From: Cherax quadricarinatus
Taxonomy: Eukaryota; Arthropoda; Malacostraca; Decapoda; Parastacidae
Assembly (NCBI RefSeq): GCF_038502225.1
Contig: NC_091325.1
Span: 31,553,107-31,617,106, forward strand
DNA length: 64,000 nucleotides
Direction: 5' to 3'
Part shown: positions 30,480 to 41,524 of the stretch, piece by piece
How positions within the stretch are numbered: the stretch's first letter is position 1
Layout of the letters: the number at the start of each line of letters is the position of its first letter
The notes under the pieces: generated by a model
Databases searched by the model: none
Seen by the model: the letters and a program-made list of their open reading frames with translations, nothing else
Told to the model about the DNA's origin: nothing
Made by a program: the position numbers and the translations under genes

Positions 30480-33275
30480 CGTTGGAATGCTAACAGTCGA
30501 AGTGCAAGAAATAAAATTAATGAACTACGTTTGGTAGCATGTGCTGGGAACTTTGATATCATTGCATTAACTGAAACGTGGTATGATTTAAAGAGTCGGG
30601 ATATGACTGCTGAGTGTAATATTCAGGGATTTAAGTTATTCAATGTGGATAGATGTAATGGGAAGGGGGGAGGAGTTGCATTGTATGTTCGAGAAAATAT
30701 TAATTGTTGCATAAAAAAAGGTATAAAAATAGATGGAGCAGTAACAGAGTCTGTTTGGGTAGAGTTCGTAGAGGGTCAAGAAAAACTAATTCTAGGTGTA
30801 ATATACCGACCTCCAGGCTTGGATCACGATAGAGGGAGACTTCTTTGGGACGAAATTGTTAGGGCTTCTGGACACAGTAACGTAGTCATAGTAGGGGATT
30901 TTAACTTTAGCCAAATTGACTGGAATTCTTTGACAGGTAATCTAGAGTCCAGTGACTTCATGGAAACAGTTCAGGACTGTTTTCTGAAACAGAGTGTAAC
31001 TGAACCTACCAGGGGTAATAATTTGCTAGACCTAGTCTTGTCAAATAAGGAAACACTAGTGAATAATCTGGAGATCACTGAAGAGCTTGGCGCAAGTGAT
31101 CACAAATCCATCACCTTTAGCATTAATTGGGAATGCAAGAATAATGATAATACAGTAAAAATCCCCGATTTTCGTTCTGCCGATTATAATGGACTTAGGG
31201 AACATCTGTCTAATCTTGATTGGGGTTATCTAGCTAATGATTTTATTGACGATAATCATACTTATGAATATGAAGGGATCTGCTTTTATGATTGTTTTCT
31301 TAATAATGTACACAGTGCCCAGAGTATATACATTCCCCAGAGAGAAATTAGGTCTAATAATAACGATCCCAAATGGGTTAACAGGAGGTTAAAGCATCTA
31401 TTAGGGGAGAAAAGGGGAATTTATAGGCGCATCAGAAGAGGAGAGGTTAACCTTACTGACCAATATGTTCAGCTTAATAGAGAAGTAAAAAAGGCGATTA
31501 GAAAGGCTAAACGTGACTATGAAATTAGAGTCGCTAATGAATCAAAGACTAATCCAAAGGGGTTCTTTCAAGTGTATAGGACGAAGGTGAAGGAAAAAGT
31601 AGGACCTCTGAAATCTGGGAATGGACAGCTGACGGATAATGAACTGGAAATGTGTTCCTTATTTAATGACTATTTTTTGTCAGTTTTTACACAGGAAGAT
31701 GTAAATGAGATTCCAGTAATTAACAATTATTTAGTTCCTGATGAATTTAAGTTAACTAATATTACTGTCACGAGGGACATGGTTATTAAACAGATAGACA
31801 AACTGAAACAAAATAAGTCCCCTGGACCCGATGAGTTGTTTTCAAGGGTACTTAAGGAATGCAAGATGGAGCTTAGTCAGCCATTAACGAGTGTATTCAA
31901 TGCGTCCATCCTTACCAGTGTTGTGCCAGAGATGTGGAAGATGGCCAATGTGGTTCCTATATTCAAATCAGGGGATAAGTCCACTCCTTCAAATTACCGT
32001 CCAATAAGCCTGACATCTATAGTGGGCAAGTTATTAGAATCAATTATAGCTGACATTATCAGAAGTCACCTTGAAGAGCATAACTTGATAAATGAATCTC
32101 AGCATGGATTCACGAGAGGTCGTTCCTGCCTGACAAACTTACTGACGTTCTTCAATAGAACATTTGAGGCAGTTGACAGTGATAAGGAATATGATATTGT
32201 TTATTTGGATTTTAGTAAAGCCTTCGACAGAGTACCTCACAAGAGACTCTTAAGAAAAGTGGCAGCTCATGGTATAGGAGGTAAAGTTCTAGCATGGATT
32301 GAGGCATGGCTTACCAATAGAAAGCAGAGAGTTACCATTAATGGAGTGAAATCTGAATGGGGATTAGTCACTAGTGGCGTTCCACAAGGATCAGTTTTAG
32401 GCCCTCTCTTGTTCATAATTTACATTAATGACCTTGATGAAGGGATTACTAGTGACATGAGTAAGTTTGCTGATGATACAAAGATAGGCCGTATAATTCA
32501 CTCTGAGGAGGATATCAATGAACTCCAGGACGATTTTAACAAATTAATGTCTTGGTCTGAGAAATGGCAGATGAAGTTTAATGTGGATAAGTGTAAGGTA
32601 CTTGCCCTTGGTAATGAAAATAACCCTCGAAGCTATAATCTAGGTGAAGTAGAGCTTGGTCATACAGAATGTGAAAAAGACTTGGGAGTCATGGTAAGCA
32701 GAAATTTAAAGCCAAGACAGCAGTGCCTCAGTGTGCGCAACAAGGCCAACAGATTACTTGGATTTATCTCAAGAAGTATAAGTAACAGAAGTCCAAAAGT
32801 TATTTTACAGCTCTATACATCACTAGTGAGGCCTCATTTAGATTATGCTGCTCAGTTTTGGTCCCCTTACTACAGGATGGACATAGACTCATTAGAGAAC
32901 ATACAGAGAAGAATGACTAAAATGATTTACTGTGTAAGGAACCTCCCGTATGAAGATAGACTTAAAGCCTTAAATCTCCACTCTCTGGAGAGGCGTAGAA
33001 TGAGGGGAGATATCATTGAAGTGTATAAGTGGATGACGGGCATAAACAAGGGAGACATTAATAAAGTACTGAGGGTGTCGAACCAGGTAAGAACCAGGAA
33101 TAATGGATTTAAGTTGGATAAATTTAGATTTAGAAAGGACATAGGTAAGTACTGGTTTTCTAACAGAGTTGTAGATGCGTGGAACAGTCTTCCCAGTGGG
33201 GTGATAGAGGCTAGGACCTTGGGTAGCTTTAAGAAGAGACTGGACAAATATATGAGCGGGAGGGGCTGGGTTTGA
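30480..33275 (+). CDS. CR1-C ORF2: full endonuclease-reverse transcriptase, uninterrupted
   Basis: About 931 codons without a stop, the most complete polymerase frame in the window. Endonuclease: ANSRSARNKINELRLVA (Asn), IIALTETWYDL (Glu), VVIVGDFNFSQIDW (Asp/Asn), ASDHKSITF (Asp-His). [96 protein letters not shown]. The C-terminal CR1 block (NIQRRMTKMIYCVRNLP, NGFKLDKFRFRKDIG, VVDAWNSLPSGV) ends at LDKYMSGRGWV. The native N-terminus is missing, because the frame opens at the inversion junction (30477-30480). All catalytic residues I can check are present, so it is a recent insertion. Confidence 0.9.
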   Translation, partial: RWNANSRSARNKINELRLVACAGNFDIIALTETWYDLKSRDMTAECNIQGFKLFNVDRCNGKGGGVALYVRENINCCIKKGIKIDGAVTESVWVEFVEGQEKLILGVIYRPPGLDHDRGRLLWDEIVRASGHSNVVIVGDFNFSQIDWNSLTGNLESSDFMETVQDCFLKQSVTEPTRGNNLLDLVLSNKETLVNNLEITEELGASDHKSITFSINWECKNNDNTVKIPDFRSADYNGLREHLSNLDWGYLANDFIDDNHTYEYEGICFYDCFLNNVHSAQSIYIPQREIRSNNNDPKWVNRRLKHLLGEKRGIYRRIRRGEVNLTDQYVQLNREVKKAIRKAKRDYEIRVANESKTNPKGFFQVYRTKVKEKVGPLKSGNGQLTDNELEMCSLFNDYFLSVFTQEDVNEIPVINNYLVPDEFKLTNITVTRDMVIKQIDKLKQNKSPGPDELFSRVLKECKMELSQPLTSVFNASILTSVVPEMWKMANVVPIFKSGDKSTPSNYRPISLTSIVGKLLESIIADIIRSHLEEHNLINESQHGFTRGRSCLTNLLTFFNRTFEAVDSDKEYDIVYLDFSKAFDRVPHKRLLRKVAAHGIGGKVLAWIEAWLTNRKQRVTINGVKSEWGLVTSGVPQGSVLGPLLFIIYINDLDEGITSDMSKFADDTKIGRIIHSEEDINELQDDFNKLMSWSEKWQMKFNVDKCKVLALGNENNPRSYNLGEVELGHTECEKDLGVMVSRNLKPRQQCLSVRNKANRLLGFISRSISNRSPKVILQLYTSLVRPHLDYAAQFWSPYYRMDIDSLENIQRRMTKMIYCVRNLPYEDRLKALNLHSLERRRMRGDIIEVYKWMTGINKGDINKVLRVSNQVRTRNNGFKLDKFRFRKDIGKYWFSNRVVDAWNSLPSGVIEARTLGSFKKRLDKYMSGRGWV

Positions 33276-33411
33276 TTGGTGTTGGGGGGTGCGGGAGTTG
33301 TTTCTTGAGTAGCTTTAGGTAGATGTCGTTTTGATAAGGACCTGCCTCGTATGGGCCAGTAGGCCTTCTGCAGTGTTCCTACATTCTTATGTTCTTATGT
33401 TCTTATGATTT
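33276..33411 (+). other. CR1-C 3' UTR and octamer tail
   Basis: Contains GTATGGGCCAGTAGGCCTTC and ends in three TTCTTATG octamers directly against Penelope-like coding sequence. Short 3' microsatellites instead of poly(A) are typical of the CR1 clade and serve as the RT recognition end. Confidence 0.85.
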
Positions 33412-33412
33412 A

Positions 33413-34576
33413 TTAAGTTTCTTATCTGAAGAACTCGTTAACTATGATTTACCATTGCCTGTTCCTACTATCATTAAACTTATTAAACTTTGCATTGTTG
33501 ATGCAAAATTTGTATTTAATGATAAGTTTTACACTCAGAAGTTTGGTATGGCAATGGGAAATCCTCTTTCACCTGTTCTTAGTAACCTATACATGGAATT
33601 TTTTGAAACAAGGTTGCTTAACACAATCCTCCCTAATAGAGCTAAATGGTTCAGATATGTTGATGATATTTTGTGTCTTATGCCCAAAAATGTAGATATA
33701 CACCATTTTCTTGGAAAATTAAATAGCTTAGCCCATTCTATAAACTTTACTGTTGAGTTTGAAGAAAATAACTCATTGCCTTTTCTAGATGTTTTAATTA
33801 TTAAGGGTAATAATGAATTCAAATTTAAAATTTACAGAAAACCTACAAATAACTGTTCCTATGTCCACTATTATTCGTCGCATCAAGATAGAGTCAAACT
33901 GTCTGTTTTCTCATCAATGTTTTTGAGAGCTTTACGAATTTGTAGTCCTGAGTACATAGATGAGGAAATATCCAAAATTTATGAAATAGGTAATGATTTA
34001 AAATACCCAAGAAATGTAATTGATAAATCTTTTAAAGTTGCTAGGAACACTTTTTATAATCCAAAAAAGGGCAACCAGCCTTATTCAACTAAAAATATGT
34101 TGGTTCTCCCTTACCATGAAAACTTTGTTGATATGCCTTCTCTTCTTAAGACTTTTAATATTAAAGTTGTATTCAAAAATCTTGATACAGTAAAAAAACT
34201 TTTGATTAAGAATTCCCCCCAAAATGCTGATGGATGTGTCTATAAGATTCCTTGTAAAATTTGCGATAAAGTTTATTACGGTCAAACTGGTAAAAATCTC
34301 GAACTAAGATTAAAACAACATAAATATAGCATTAGAACTGGACAAGATTCCAATGCTCTATTTATTCATGTAAGAGATTTTAACCATCCAATTGATTTTC
34401 AAAAAGTTGAGAAAGTAGTATCAAGCAAGTCCATGGTCGACAGGAATATAATTGAATCTTGTTTCATAAAAAGCAGTTTTGACAATAATATGAATATTTC
34501 CTTTGGTTTATATAAATTAGATCCATTTATAATTAATAGAATTTGGGTAGAATTTAATAATACACTGGACAAATAA
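33413..34576 (+). CDS. Penelope-like reverse transcriptase + GIY-YIG endonuclease
   Basis: A 387-codon open frame. RT: FYTQKFGMAMGNPLSPVLSN (motif B with G-MG-PLSP), WFRYVDDILCL (catalytic YVDD), NSLPFLDVLI and FKIYRKPTN. A linker rich in Lys/Asn follows, then GIY-YIG: DGCVYKIPCKICDKVYYGQT (also a Cys pair as in Penelope enzymes), LELRLKQHKYS (catalytic Arg) and VDRNIIESCFI (catalytic Glu). In this family the endonuclease nicks the target and the telomerase-related RT primes there. The N-terminal third of RT is missing. The frame has no stops, so decay is limited. The methionine at 33389 lies in the CR1 tail and is not a start. Confidence 0.9.
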   Translation, partial: LSFLSEELVNYDLPLPVPTIIKLIKLCIVDAKFVFNDKFYTQKFGMAMGNPLSPVLSNLYMEFFETRLLNTILPNRAKWFRYVDDILCLMPKNVDIHHFLGKLNSLAHSINFTVEFEENNSLPFLDVLIIKGNNEFKFKIYRKPTNNCSYVHYYSSHQDRVKLSVFSSMFLRALRICSPEYIDEEISKIYEIGNDLKYPRNVIDKSFKVARNTFYNPKKGNQPYSTKNMLVLPYHENFVDMPSLLKTFNIKVVFKNLDTVKKLLIKNSPQNADGCVYKIPCKICDKVYYGQTGKNLELRLKQHKYSIRTGQDSNALFIHVRDFNHPIDFQKVEKVVSSKSMVDRNIIESCFIKSSFDNNMNISFGLYKLDPFIINRIWVEFNNTLDK

Positions 34577-34809
34577 ATAGCTTGGGGGTGAGTTTTGCAA
34601 AGGACCTATCCAAGTTGGGTCGGCGCGCGTCACGTGTTTAACCGTTGTGGGATCTGATAGTGAGGTGTTGGCCGACCCCTTATATAGCTTCCTTGGATGC
34701 TTCACTTTCATAGAGAGTTGTACAGCACACTCAGGAAGACTCGTATTACGACAATCCATTGACACACTCTCAGTTCACGGAGTTCACTACCTTTTCAGAA
34801 GATAGGCAC

Positions 34810-35445
34810 ATGGCTTCTGCCGAAAAGAAGAGGTCACGATGCTCCATGAACACGACGGAGGACTCAGATTTGGAAATGTGGGGCGAAATTCTAGCGAAGA
34901 AGTTGCGAGAGGAAGAGGAAGATCCTGTTCACATTGTAGCAGATCTGACAGTCCCAACCATGGAGCCAGCGACAATAGAAACAGGTGCGGAAATAAACAC
35001 CGCACCCCACGAAAACCAAGAAGCACCGTCCGTCCAAGGAGCAGGCAAACCAGCTCAACCGACCTGGCAAATTCAAGGTGAAGTCTTATGGGGACCACAG
35101 AACCCACTATGGGGTTGTTTCATACCTGGAATCACGACACAACCTGAAGTTCAAGATATGGTTCAACTTGAGGGGAGAACCAATATTGACTCCTCTCAAC
35201 AAGGAAATGTATACCACCTTGAAGAGAGTCATGGAGACAGATCGCTCATTCACCCTGGAGGAACTGGACTCTCGGCAGAAGATCACCAAGGGTGTAGTGA
35301 TGCGATACCCGCTGATGATGCCCATCGAGGCAGTAGCAGCTCATCCCAGTGTGGTGTCAGCTCAACGTCTCAAGGCAAAGACGGCAGGCAACGCACCGAC
35401 CCGACAGGTTCTCATTCAGCATGTAGGACCACTGCCACGATGTCA
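34810..35445 (+). pseudogene. Gag-like ORF1 N-terminus, two frameshifts
   Basis: The ATG at 34810 (MASAEKKRSRCSMNTTEDSD) opens an acidic N-terminus. Near 35030-35070 the frame moves to KFKVKSYGDHRTHYGVVSYL, then GEPILTPLNKEMYTTLKRVM, then SRQKITKGVVMRYPLMMPIE. This is the conserved core found before zinc knuckles in I-group ORF1 proteins. It shifts again near 35440 into the frame of the zinc knuckles. Confidence 0.75.
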
Positions 35446-37835
35446 GGACCTTCACAGCAGAACCAGTTCGCTGTTTCAAGTGTCAGCGTTATGGACACCT
35501 GGGTGCACTATGTCCGAACAGAGTAATCTGCGGTGTCTGCAGCCAGCACCACCCTACCGAGGAATGCATCACCAAGCTGAAAAATGCATCGCCACCCACT
35601 CCACAATGCCCGAACTGCAGGCAGAAACACCATGCCTGGAATCCTCGATGCCCCGAGAGGCTCGCCAGAATTCAAGAAGTCTGGAAGACGCCAAAAACTC
35701 GGCAACAGGCTACGACGGATCATCAAACGATGGGTGCAGAGAACCCTACCATACCGCAGATCTCTCAGCAGCTAAACCAAGTCAATGCCCAGGAATTCCC
35801 AACCCTAGAAGCCTCAACCAGGCGTCAAGGTCAAGAACCTCCTGCACCCCTACCTCAACGAAGAAACAGAAACAAGAGGAACAGGAGGCGTCAACAGGGT
35901 GCATCGGGTCAATGCGATCAGCAGGCTGCACTAAACGAGCCCCCACAGGCCATAGCACGACAACGCAGGCACTCCTTACCCGGCACAGGCGCTTTGCAGA
36001 CTCAACTGGCACCTCACCAGCAGATCCCGGCTACTCAACCTGGTATACAGCAACAGACCACGGTGCATACAATAAAGAAATCCAACCCTCAGCAGTCCCT
36101 ACAGACCACAGCAGCCCAGATAATATCCACTGTTTCGAACCCATCTCCAAAGCAGGCCCTCACCAGGGAGGATCTCGTAGCACTCATCAAGGTGTTCACG
36201 GATCTTATTTGCAACACAATCAACTCCACGGAACAACAGAGCGCATTCCGGCAGATGGTCAGTACTCTCCTGAGAGTGTGCTTTCTGACCGAAGAGGAGA
36301 CAGTGGATGCCATGAATTTGCAGGTTCTCAGAGCGGGCAGGACTTTTCAGAAACAGGCCGAGTATGTCAGGTCACGTGCTCTACTCAGACTCAACGCCAT
36401 GAGAGCCATGACGAGGCACCGTGCAGGGGCAAGCAAAGATGTACTTCGCTTGTACTATATACAAGCTATACGCTCGCTCATTGACTACAGTGCACCGGCT
36501 TTAGCTCATCTCTTCCCGCAGAGCAGGCAAAGGGTGGAGGTCGTACAAAACCAGGCGATAAGAACTATGCTTGGTGCCCCCATCTGGACCAACACAGTAT
36601 GTCTCAAATCTGAGGCCCGGCTTCCTTCCTTGGCTGACAGAGTAAGATACATAAACGCCTGCAAAGTGGCCACGATTCTGCACCGGCAGCAAGGTACCCC
36701 ACTAAGGAGACGGATATTAACAACCATGTCACAAGATCCCACACTCTTCACGGACTACTCCTGGATTCGTTCGTTTTGTGCTGCTGGGCGGAAGCTGCTG
36801 CCTGTACAGCTGCTCTGTGAGAAGAGTTGTGACCTTCCTGTTGCTGGGTACCATCCACCACCTCCCTGGCGCCCAGATCCAGCCGATGTTTTCATCATGC
36901 AGCTGCCCATCTCTAAGTGTCTCTGCAGTCGAGACACCCTCAGCAATCATGCTGAGACAAGCATGGCACTGGCAGAGGGAGGCACATGTGCAGTGTATTT
37001 CACAGATGGTTCTGTCGACCCTGATAGGAAGAGAGCAGCAGCTGGACTGTACCACAATGGTCACACACAAGGCTGGCGACTCCCTGACCACTGCACGATC
37101 CTTCAAGCTGAGCTGGTGGCGATTCAGCAGGCATTGTCACATGCCCTACGACATCGACTCCGACCTGTCATACATGTTGATTCCACCTCTGCAATCAATG
37201 CCCTCTCCCATCCTCAACCACAGGATAATGTTCACCTCATCACATCGATCCTGAGCATAATGACAGCCTTAGAAGTTCAGGGTAATAGATCGACATTGAA
37301 CTGGATCCCCAGCCATGCTGGCATCCGGGGAAATGAGGCGGCAGATGATGCAGCCAAGGCAGCAACAGACTATCCACATGTTGGGATTACTGTCCCAATC
37401 AGCGTACGACAGACCAAACTGGTGGCTGCCAGAGCCACGAAACTTATGGGGGAGGTCTTAGGTGATACCCCATCTCAACAGTGGTACCGAGCAGCGACTC
37501 AGGGAGAACCCCCTCCATATGATAGAAGCTGGTCCAGAGCGCAGTGTACCGCCATCCATCGGCTTCGTTTGGGCTTTCCCACAGCCAAGATGATGGTAGA
37601 CAAGGCTGAGGAGGAGATGTGCCAGTACTGTCAGCACGTTGTCCAGCGGCCCCTAACACACTATCTTCTAGAGTGCGAAGCTACTGAGACACTCCGCAGG
37701 CAACTAGGGGTGATATTCCCTCCCGAAGAGGACCCAGAGATGACTGCGGCCATGCTAGTGTACCATGGGGTCAACGAACCAGACAAGCTGTTACCTGTAA
37801 TAATGACATATCCTCCTCCTCGCTATTGTCCATAG
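35436..37835 (+). CDS. Fused gag zinc knuckles + RT C-terminus + RNase H
   Basis: About 800 codons open. Zinc knuckles: RCFKCQRYGHLGALCP, CGVCSQHHPTEEC and CPNCRQKHHAWNPRCP. A basic, Arg/Gln-rich region follows (PQRRNRNKRNRRRQQ), then LTREDLVALIKVFTDLICNT. About codon 300 the sequence changes to an RT C-terminus (ALLRLNAMRAMTRHRAGASK, SLIDYSAPALAHLF) and RNase H: YFTDGSVD (Asp), ILQAELVAIQQA (Glu), IHVDSTSAINAL (Asp), NWIPSHAGIRGNEAADDAAK (His, Asp). The end has a Cys-His cluster (CQYCQHVVQRPLTHYLLEC). Endonuclease and RT palm are missing, so autonomous movement is not possible. The in-frame fusion is noteworthy. Confidence 0.85.
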   Translation, partial: HDVRTFTAEPVRCFKCQRYGHLGALCPNRVICGVCSQHHPTEECITKLKNASPPTPQCPNCRQKHHAWNPRCPERLARIQEVWKTPKTRQQATTDHQTMGAENPTIPQISQQLNQVNAQEFPTLEASTRRQGQEPPAPLPQRRNRNKRNRRRQQGASGQCDQQAALNEPPQAIARQRRHSLPGTGALQTQLAPHQQIPATQPGIQQQTTVHTIKKSNPQQSLQTTAAQIISTVSNPSPKQALTREDLVALIKVFTDLICNTINSTEQQSAFRQMVSTLLRVCFLTEEETVDAMNLQVLRAGRTFQKQAEYVRSRALLRLNAMRAMTRHRAGASKDVLRLYYIQAIRSLIDYSAPALAHLFPQSRQRVEVVQNQAIRTMLGAPIWTNTVCLKSEARLPSLADRVRYINACKVATILHRQQGTPLRRRILTTMSQDPTLFTDYSWIRSFCAAGRKLLPVQLLCEKSCDLPVAGYHPPPPWRPDPADVFIMQLPISKCLCSRDTLSNHAETSMALAEGGTCAVYFTDGSVDPDRKRAAAGLYHNGHTQGWRLPDHCTILQAELVAIQQALSHALRHRLRPVIHVDSTSAINALSHPQPQDNVHLITSILSIMTALEVQGNRSTLNWIPSHAGIRGNEAADDAAKAATDYPHVGITVPISVRQTKLVAARATKLMGEVLGDTPSQQWYRAATQGEPPPYDRSWSRAQCTAIHRLRLGFPTAKMMVDKAEEEMCQYCQHVVQRPLTHYLLECEATETLRRQLGVIFPPEEDPEMTAAMLVYHGVNEPDKLLPVIMTYPPPRYCP

Positions 37836-38093
37836 TTACATATGGTGTCGCTTATGAGATGCACCAGTTGAACTGACCAGAGGGGCGCTTGAGCGGCATG
37901 CGTCGCATCATTGTGGAAACCTTTCTCCATCGGGAGCCAGAGACGGGTCATCGCAAGATTGGGACCCGTGCCAGGACTATGGTCTTGGCGAACATTATAC
38001 ATACATACATACACTTCACTTTCATAGTTCCTTGATAATGTGAGTAGTCACGAAAGTGCTTGGAATTTCTCTATTCTTTCAGAGTGGTTGTTT

Positions 38094-38892
<799 letters not shown>

Positions 38893-40535
38893 AGTGATTT
38901 TGATCCAGCAGTGGGAATATTGATCCAGCAGTAGCTGTATTGATTCATAAGATGCTATACTGATCCAGCAGTGGGAATATTGATCCAGCAGTAGCTGTAT
39001 TGGTTCATAAGATGCTATACTGATCCAGCAGTGGGAATATTGATCCAGAATTGGCTATATTGATTCAGCAGTGGCTATAATGATCAAACAGTGGCTATAC
39101 TGATTAATCAATAGCTAAATTGATCCAACTGATTAAAATGACCAGGAGTGGCTCTAATGATCCAGCAGTGGCTATATTCATCTTTAAAGTGTATACAATG
39201 ATCTAGCAGAGTTTGAATTGATACAGCAGTGGTTGTGTTGATCAACCAGTGGCTGAACTGATCCAGGAGTAGCTGTACTGATCCAGCAGTAACTGTATTA
39301 ATTAAGCAGTTGCTGTGTTTATCCCACAGTAGCTGTGTTGATCCAGCAATGACTGTGATATTCCAGCAGCAGCTGCATTGATCCATAAGAGGCTGTCTTG
39401 ATTCAGCAGTGGCTGTGCTGATTCCCCGGTAACTGTGTTGATCCAACAGTGACTATGTTGATTCAGAAGTAGCTGTATTAATCCAGCAGTACCTGTTTTG
39501 ATCCAGAAGAGGCTGCATTAATCCAGCAGTGGTTGTGTTGATTACTCAGTAACTGTGTTGATCCAAAAGTGTCTGTGTTGATCTAACAGTAGCTGTACTG
39601 ATCCAGCAGCAGCTGTGTTGATCCAGCAATAACTGTGTTGATCCTGCAGTAGTTGTGATGATCCAGCAGTAGCTGTGTTGATTTAGCAGTAGTTGTGTTG
39701 ATCCAGCAGTAGCTGTGTTGATCCAGAAGTGACTGTGTTGATCCAGCAGTGCCTGTGTTGATCCAGCATTGACTGTGCTGATCCTACAGTGGCTGTGTTG
39801 ATCCAGCAGTGACAGTAGTAATTCAGCAGTAGCTGTGTTAATCCAGCAGTAGCCGTGTTGATCCAGCAGTAGCCGTGCTGATCCAGCAGCAGTTGTATTG
39901 ATCCAGCAGTAGTTGTATTGATCCAGCAATAGCTGTTCTGATCGAGCAGAAGCTGTGTTGATCCAGCAGTAGCTGTGCTGATCCAGCATTGACTGTGCTG
40001 ATCCAGCAGTGACTGTGTTGTTCCAGCAGTAACAGTGGTAATTCAAGAGAAACTATGTTGATCCAGCAGTAGCTGTGTTGATCCAGCAGTAGCTGTACTG
40101 ATCCAGCAGTAGTTGTACTGATCCAGCAGTAGCTGTGTTGATTTAGCAGTAGCTGTGTTGATCCAGCAGTAGCTATGTTGATCCAGCAGTAGCTGTGCTG
40201 ATCCAGCAGTAGCTGTACTCATCCAGCAGTAGCTGTGTTGATTTAGCAGTAGTTGTGTTGATCTAGCAGTAGCTGTGTTGATCCAGAAGTGACTGTGTTG
40301 ATCCAGCATTGACTGTGCTGATCCAGCAGTGACTGTGTTGAACCAGCAGTAACTGAAGTGATCCAGCAGTAGCTGTGTTGATCCAGGAGTAGCTGTGCTG
40401 TTCCAGCAGTGACTGTGTTGATCCAGCAGTAGCTACGCTGATTCAGCAGTGTCTGTGTTATTCCGGCAGCAGCTGTGCTGATCCAGCAGTAGCTATGTTG
40501 ATCCAGCAGTGTCTGTGTTGAATCAGCAGTTGCTG
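38893..40535. repeat. 20-bp minisatellite, left block
   Basis: Tandem copies of CTGTGTTGATCCAGCAGTAG. The left end is more diverged (GTGGCTATA and TTGATTCATAAGATG variants) and the array becomes regular after about 39590. It is split from the block at 42373 by a CR1-like insertion. Translated frames of 60-bp period (Gln-His-Ser-Tyr-Cys-Trp) are artefacts. Confidence 0.95.
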
Positions 40536-40684
40536 TACTCACCTAATTGTGATTGCAGGGGTCGAGACTCAGCCCCTGGCCCCGCCTCTTCACCGAGTGC
40601 CACTAGGTCCTCTCTCTCCCTGCTTTATAAGCTTTATCATACCTCGTCTTAAAGTTATGTATGGTTACTGCCCCCACTATCTCA

Positions 40685-41524
40685 CTAGCTATGACTGAAG
40701 AAATATTTTCTAACATCCCTTTGACTCATCTGGGTCTTCAACTTCCAATTGTGACCCCTTGTTTCTGTGTCCTGTCTCTGGAACATCCTGTCTCTGTCCA
40801 CCTTCTTTATTCCACGCAGTATTTTGTATGTCGTTATCATGTCTCCCCTAACTCTCCTTTCCTCCAGTGTTGTCAGGCCAATTTCCCTTAATCTTTCTTC
40901 ATAGGACATTCCCCTTAGCTCTGGAACTAACCTTGTCGCAAACCTTTGCACTTTCTCTAATTTCTTGACGTGCTTGAACAAGTGTGAGTTCCAAACAGGT
41001 GCTGCATACTCCAGTATGGGCCTGACGAATACGGTGTACAGTGTCTTGAACGAATCCTTACTAAGGCATCGGAACGCTGTTCTCAGGTTTGCCAGGCGCC
41101 CATGTGCCGCAGCAGTTATCTGGTTGACGTGTGCTTGCGGAGACGTGCTCTGTGTTATACTCACCCCAAGATCTTTCTCCTTGAGCGAGGTTTGCAGTCT
41201 TTGGTTACCTAGTCTAAACTCCGTCTGCAGTCTTCTGTGCCCTTCCCCGATCTTCATGACTTTGCATTTGGCGAGGTTAAACTCGAGAAGCCAGTTGCTG
41301 GACCACGTGTCCAGCCTGTTCAGGTCTCTTTGAAGTCCTACCTGATCCTCATCTGATTTAATTCTTCTCACTAACTTCACATCATCTGCGAAGAGGGACA
41401 CTTCTGAGTCTAACCCTTCCATCATGTCATTCACATATACCAAAAATAGCATTGGTTCTAGGACCGACCCCGGAGGGACCCCGCTCGTCACAGGTGCCCA
41501 CTGTGATACTCCATCACGTACCAT
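40685..41524 (-). pseudogene. CR1-E reverse transcriptase C-terminal half
   Basis: A 279-codon frame: VTSGVPPGSVLEPMLFLVYV (the usual PQGSVLGP reads PPGSVLEP, so two key residues differ), LFADDVKLVRRI (catalytic FADD), KCKVMKIG, LKEKDLGVSITQSTSPQAHV, FVRPILEYAAPVWNSH, KLEKVQRFATRLVPELRGMS, LEERRVRGDMITTYKILRGI. It ends prematurely at RKYFFSHS, so the final CR1 block is lost. Confidence 0.85.

Larger units (their letters stand above)
28118..33411 (+). mobile_element. CR1-C copy 2 with inverted 5' portion (twin-priming layout)
   Basis: The plus-strand part 30480-33411 is CR1-C from the start of the endonuclease to a (TTCTTATG)3 tail. To its left, in minus orientation, lies the 5' portion: ORF1 (30471-29898), the start of ORF2 (29880-29010) and endonuclease sequence up to 28118. 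The 28118-28255 piece is the reverse complement of 30521-30660. The inverted block runs from 3'-most at the outer flank to 5'-most at the junction, which is the order expected from twin priming. About 180 bp of endonuclease is present in both parts. Two later insertions sit in the inverted part (28256-29013 and 29159-29734). Confidence 0.7.
34714..38013 (+). mobile_element. RNase H-bearing non-LTR element, RT core deleted, 14-bp TSD
   Basis: Flanked by CTTCACTTTCATAG at 34700-34713 and 38014-38027, which restores the Penelope 3' UTR when removed. The order is gag-like ORF1 (34810-36340), directly joined to the RT C-terminus and RNase H (to 37835), then a 175-bp 3' UTR ending in (ATAC)n (37995-38013). 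The endonuclease and RT palm that should separate the two parts are absent. The layout and RNase H suggest the I/Nimb-like group. Confidence 0.85.

Noticed and set aside
33389..33412. Start of the Penelope-like protein at 33389
   Set aside because: Those codons lie in the CR1-C (TTCTTATG)n tail. The Penelope ORF is truncated at its 5' end by that junction.
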